Source: Acanthaster planci
Taxonomy: Eukaryota > Echinodermata > Asteroidea > Valvatida > Acanthasteridae
Assembly: GCF_001949145.1 (NCBI RefSeq)
Contig: NW_019091380.1
Span: 3,428,859 to 3,444,724 of the forward strand
Direction of reading: 5' to 3'
Length of the DNA: 15,866 nucleotides
Of the stretch, positions 15,335 to 15,866 are shown piece after piece (position 1 is the stretch's first letter; each line of letters starts with the position of its first letter). Position numbers and translations under genes: made by a program. Below the pieces are notes generated by a model. That model ran no database searches, was not told the origin of the DNA, and saw only the letters and a list, made by a program, of their open reading frames with translations.

Positions 15335-15866
15335 AGCTGTGCCGCTACCAATTACAATACGCTCGTCTCTAGATTTAGGGCTCCCCTTGGTGTTCATTTA
15401 GACGAAGGTCGCCAGTTTGAGTTTTAAGTCTTCAGCTAGATTTCTTCCATCCATAGCATTAGAGGAAATCACACTACGCCATAACATTCAAGATATGACC
15501 GGATGATCTGGAGGTCAACTTCAGTAATACCATGGAAGCCATGCTGAGTCTGTGGGTAAATAAATCTCAGATTGATTCGGATGTCCATGCCTTCCAGACA
15601 GAACGCAAAACCACTAAAGAGTCCCTGAATACTGTGACGAAACAGGGGTAGGCATGAATGCCAGTCTAAGTCATGAATTATTAAGCATTGCGTTGACCAA
15701 TCAGCGTCGCGTAGAGCACTAGGTCTGGGCGCTTGCGGTGTGCTTAGAGCGCGCACAATCAGTTGGTGGGTTTCGCTGCTGGGTCGCAGAGTGGCAGGAT
15801 CGTTGAACGCTGCACCAGGGGCCCTGCGTGTAGTGACTATAACTGGTAGGTGTAGTAGCGAACCGT
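15335..15866. other. no supported gene at right edge
   Basis: A minus-strand frame of 95 codons (15469-15756) lacks any motif. GACCAATCA occurs at 15695-15703. The final 100 bases are GC-richer and run off the window, so any feature starting there cannot be judged. Confidence 0.35.

Noticed and set aside
14991-15401. 136-codon plus-strand frame in the GC-rich block
   Set aside because: It has no ATG near its start and no motif, and opposite-strand frames are equally open because of GC content.
1-15866. CRISPR arrays, bacterial operons, rRNA genes
   Set aside because: No regularly spaced repeats of CRISPR type, no clustered long ORFs with ribosome-binding sites and no rRNA-like sequence. The window is eukaryotic in character.

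Overview
This window looks like non-coding-rich nuclear DNA from an animal. It has spliced-gene signals (TATA box, GT/AG sites with pyrimidine tracts), many decayed retroelements, no bacterial-style operons and very few long reading frames. The mix of Ty3/Gypsy and CR1/L2-type retroelements, a tRNA-like SINE and the recurring octamer TAGGCCTA would suit a marine invertebrate, possibly a hemichordate, echinoderm or cephalochordate. That is an impression from composition and not a proven assignment. One N (position 891) and a leading run of G indicate draft assembly sequence.

Best gene candidate (minus strand, about 2333 down to 1540). A compact gene can be read in full: a G-rich box, a TATA box, a start codon in strong context, a signal-peptide exon, two introns of 147 and 148 bp that are both phase 1, a short stop-containing terminal exon and an ATTAAA signal. 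It predicts a secreted precursor of 84 residues (93 with an alternative acceptor) with dibasic sites and two cysteines. I do not recognise the family. Each piece is too short to stand out as a single open frame.

Retroelement landscape. Region 4693-6060 is a decayed Ty3/Gypsy copy (gag, zinc knuckle, protease start, integrase start) that has lost reverse transcriptase and RNase H. Region 12604-14150 is a second decayed Gypsy fragment (end of reverse transcriptase, RNase H, tether, integrase start), also on the plus strand. A 5'-truncated CR1/L2-type LINE on the minus strand (11746-12598) abuts it and ends in an AAT microsatellite. Its RNase H is interrupted by a short unidentified insert (about 13180-13322). 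Two related promoter-like repeats (3411-3615 and 11168-11385) lie upstream of these copies in the same orientation and might be their regulatory ends or an independent repeat family.

Region 7530-8035 holds two repeat structures: a 41-bp tandem array carrying a perfect 16-bp palindrome in each unit, and a tRNA-like pol III unit enclosed by 31-bp direct repeats. Just beyond is an exon-like minus-strand reading frame (7274-7495). A second exon-like segment (8230-8326) resembles helix 2 of a bHLH protein, weakly. The stretch 8960-11165 has no gene I can support. The 14690-15330 segment is clearly more GC-rich, with a consensus splice donor on the minus strand and a pair of palindromic motifs, but no identifiable product.
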